Below, in pieces: positions 6,248 through 6,344 of a stretch of 6,344 bases of DNA. Source of the stretch: an uncultured Clostridia bacterium (GTDB taxonomy: Bacteria; Bacillota; Clostridia; Oscillospirales; Ruminococcaceae); the NCBI GenBank assembly GCA_947385505.1, contig CANDLP010000144.1, positions 1 through 6,344 of the forward strand. Direction: 5' to 3'. A program made the translations under genes and the position numbers. The notes under the pieces are model-generated. The model was not told where the DNA came from, did not search any database, and worked only from the letters and a program-made list of their open reading frames with translations. Numbering within the stretch: the stretch's first letter is position 1; each line of letters begins with the position of its first letter.

Positions 6248-6291
6248 ATAACCATTTCAACTCTGATTTTATCCTGTGTTGAAATGGTTAT
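6248..6291 (+). repeat. Perfect 14-bp inverted repeat at the contig end
   Basis: ATAACCATTTCAAC (6248-6261) is exactly complementary to GTTGAAATGGTTAT (6278-6291), with a 16-base loop, two bases after the preceding hairpin. No T-tract is visible in the six genomic bases that remain before the adapter. Options are a hairpin at the operon end, part of a small repeat element, or a protein-binding palindrome. The truncated context prevents a choice. Confidence 0.6.
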
Positions 6292-6297
6292 CAGTAT

Positions 6298-6344
6298 AGA
6301 TCGGAAGAGCGTCGTGTAGGGAAAGAGTGTGCACGGACGTGGGG
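6298..6344. other. Illumina sequencing adapter (artefact, not genomic)
   Basis: From 6298 the sequence is AGATCGGAAGAGC followed by GTCGTGTAGGGAAAGAGTGT, which ends at 6330. Together these 33 bases are the reverse complement of the Illumina TruSeq P5-side read primer site, recalled from general knowledge. The next 14 bases (GCACGGAC, then GTGGGG) fit an 8-base index followed by the beginning of the P5 tail with miscalled G bases. This is read-through of a short insert retained by the assembler. The genomic sequence should be considered to end at about 6297. Confidence 0.97.

Overview
The window looks like a contig end from an anaerobic, low-to-mid GC Firmicute of the class Clostridia, most plausibly a Ruminococcaceae/Oscillospiraceae- or Lachnospiraceae-like gut bacterium. 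The evidence is a clostridial-type SAM-I riboswitch in front of metK, a fused chorismate mutase/prephenate dehydratase, a zinc-ribbon kinase-like protein with PASTA domains of a type common in Clostridia, and consensus TTGACA-N17-TAAAAT promoters. The last 47 bases are not genomic: from 6298 the sequence is Illumina adapter, so the true insert ends near 6297.

Layout. Positions 1-217 (minus) hold the N-terminus of a membrane-anchored alpha/beta-hydrolase-like protein that runs off the left edge. Positions 456-1631 (minus) are metK, S-adenosylmethionine synthetase. Its leader (about 1632-1900) carries a complete SAM-I (S-box) aptamer followed by an intrinsic terminator, and a consensus promoter lies upstream of that. 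Positions 1981-2301 (minus) encode a 106-residue protein of unknown function with its own promoter. A 266-base divergent intergenic region (2302-2567) holds two back-to-back consensus promoters and a phased TTTGTAA repeat.

On the plus strand, 2568-4514 encodes the most unusual protein here: N-terminal zinc ribbon, a Ser/Thr-kinase fold in which the catalytic Lys, the HRD Asp, the following Asn and the DFG Asp are all replaced, one transmembrane helix and two extracellular PASTA-like domains. It is a predicted transmembrane pseudokinase. It is followed after 24 bases by pheA (4539-5702), and pheA overlaps ispF (5699-6202) by ATGA. These three genes probably form one operon driven from the promoter at 2453-2481. 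Two perfect inverted repeats follow ispF, and then the adapter.

How the genes fit together: MetK makes SAM and its transcription is predicted to be shut off by SAM through the riboswitch. PheA commits chorismate to phenylalanine and has an ACT domain for phenylalanine feedback. IspF makes an isoprenoid precursor through the MEP pathway, which ultimately feeds the undecaprenyl carrier of cell-wall synthesis. The PASTA pseudokinase would sense the wall or its precursors from the membrane. A functional link between it and its two metabolic neighbours is conjecture.
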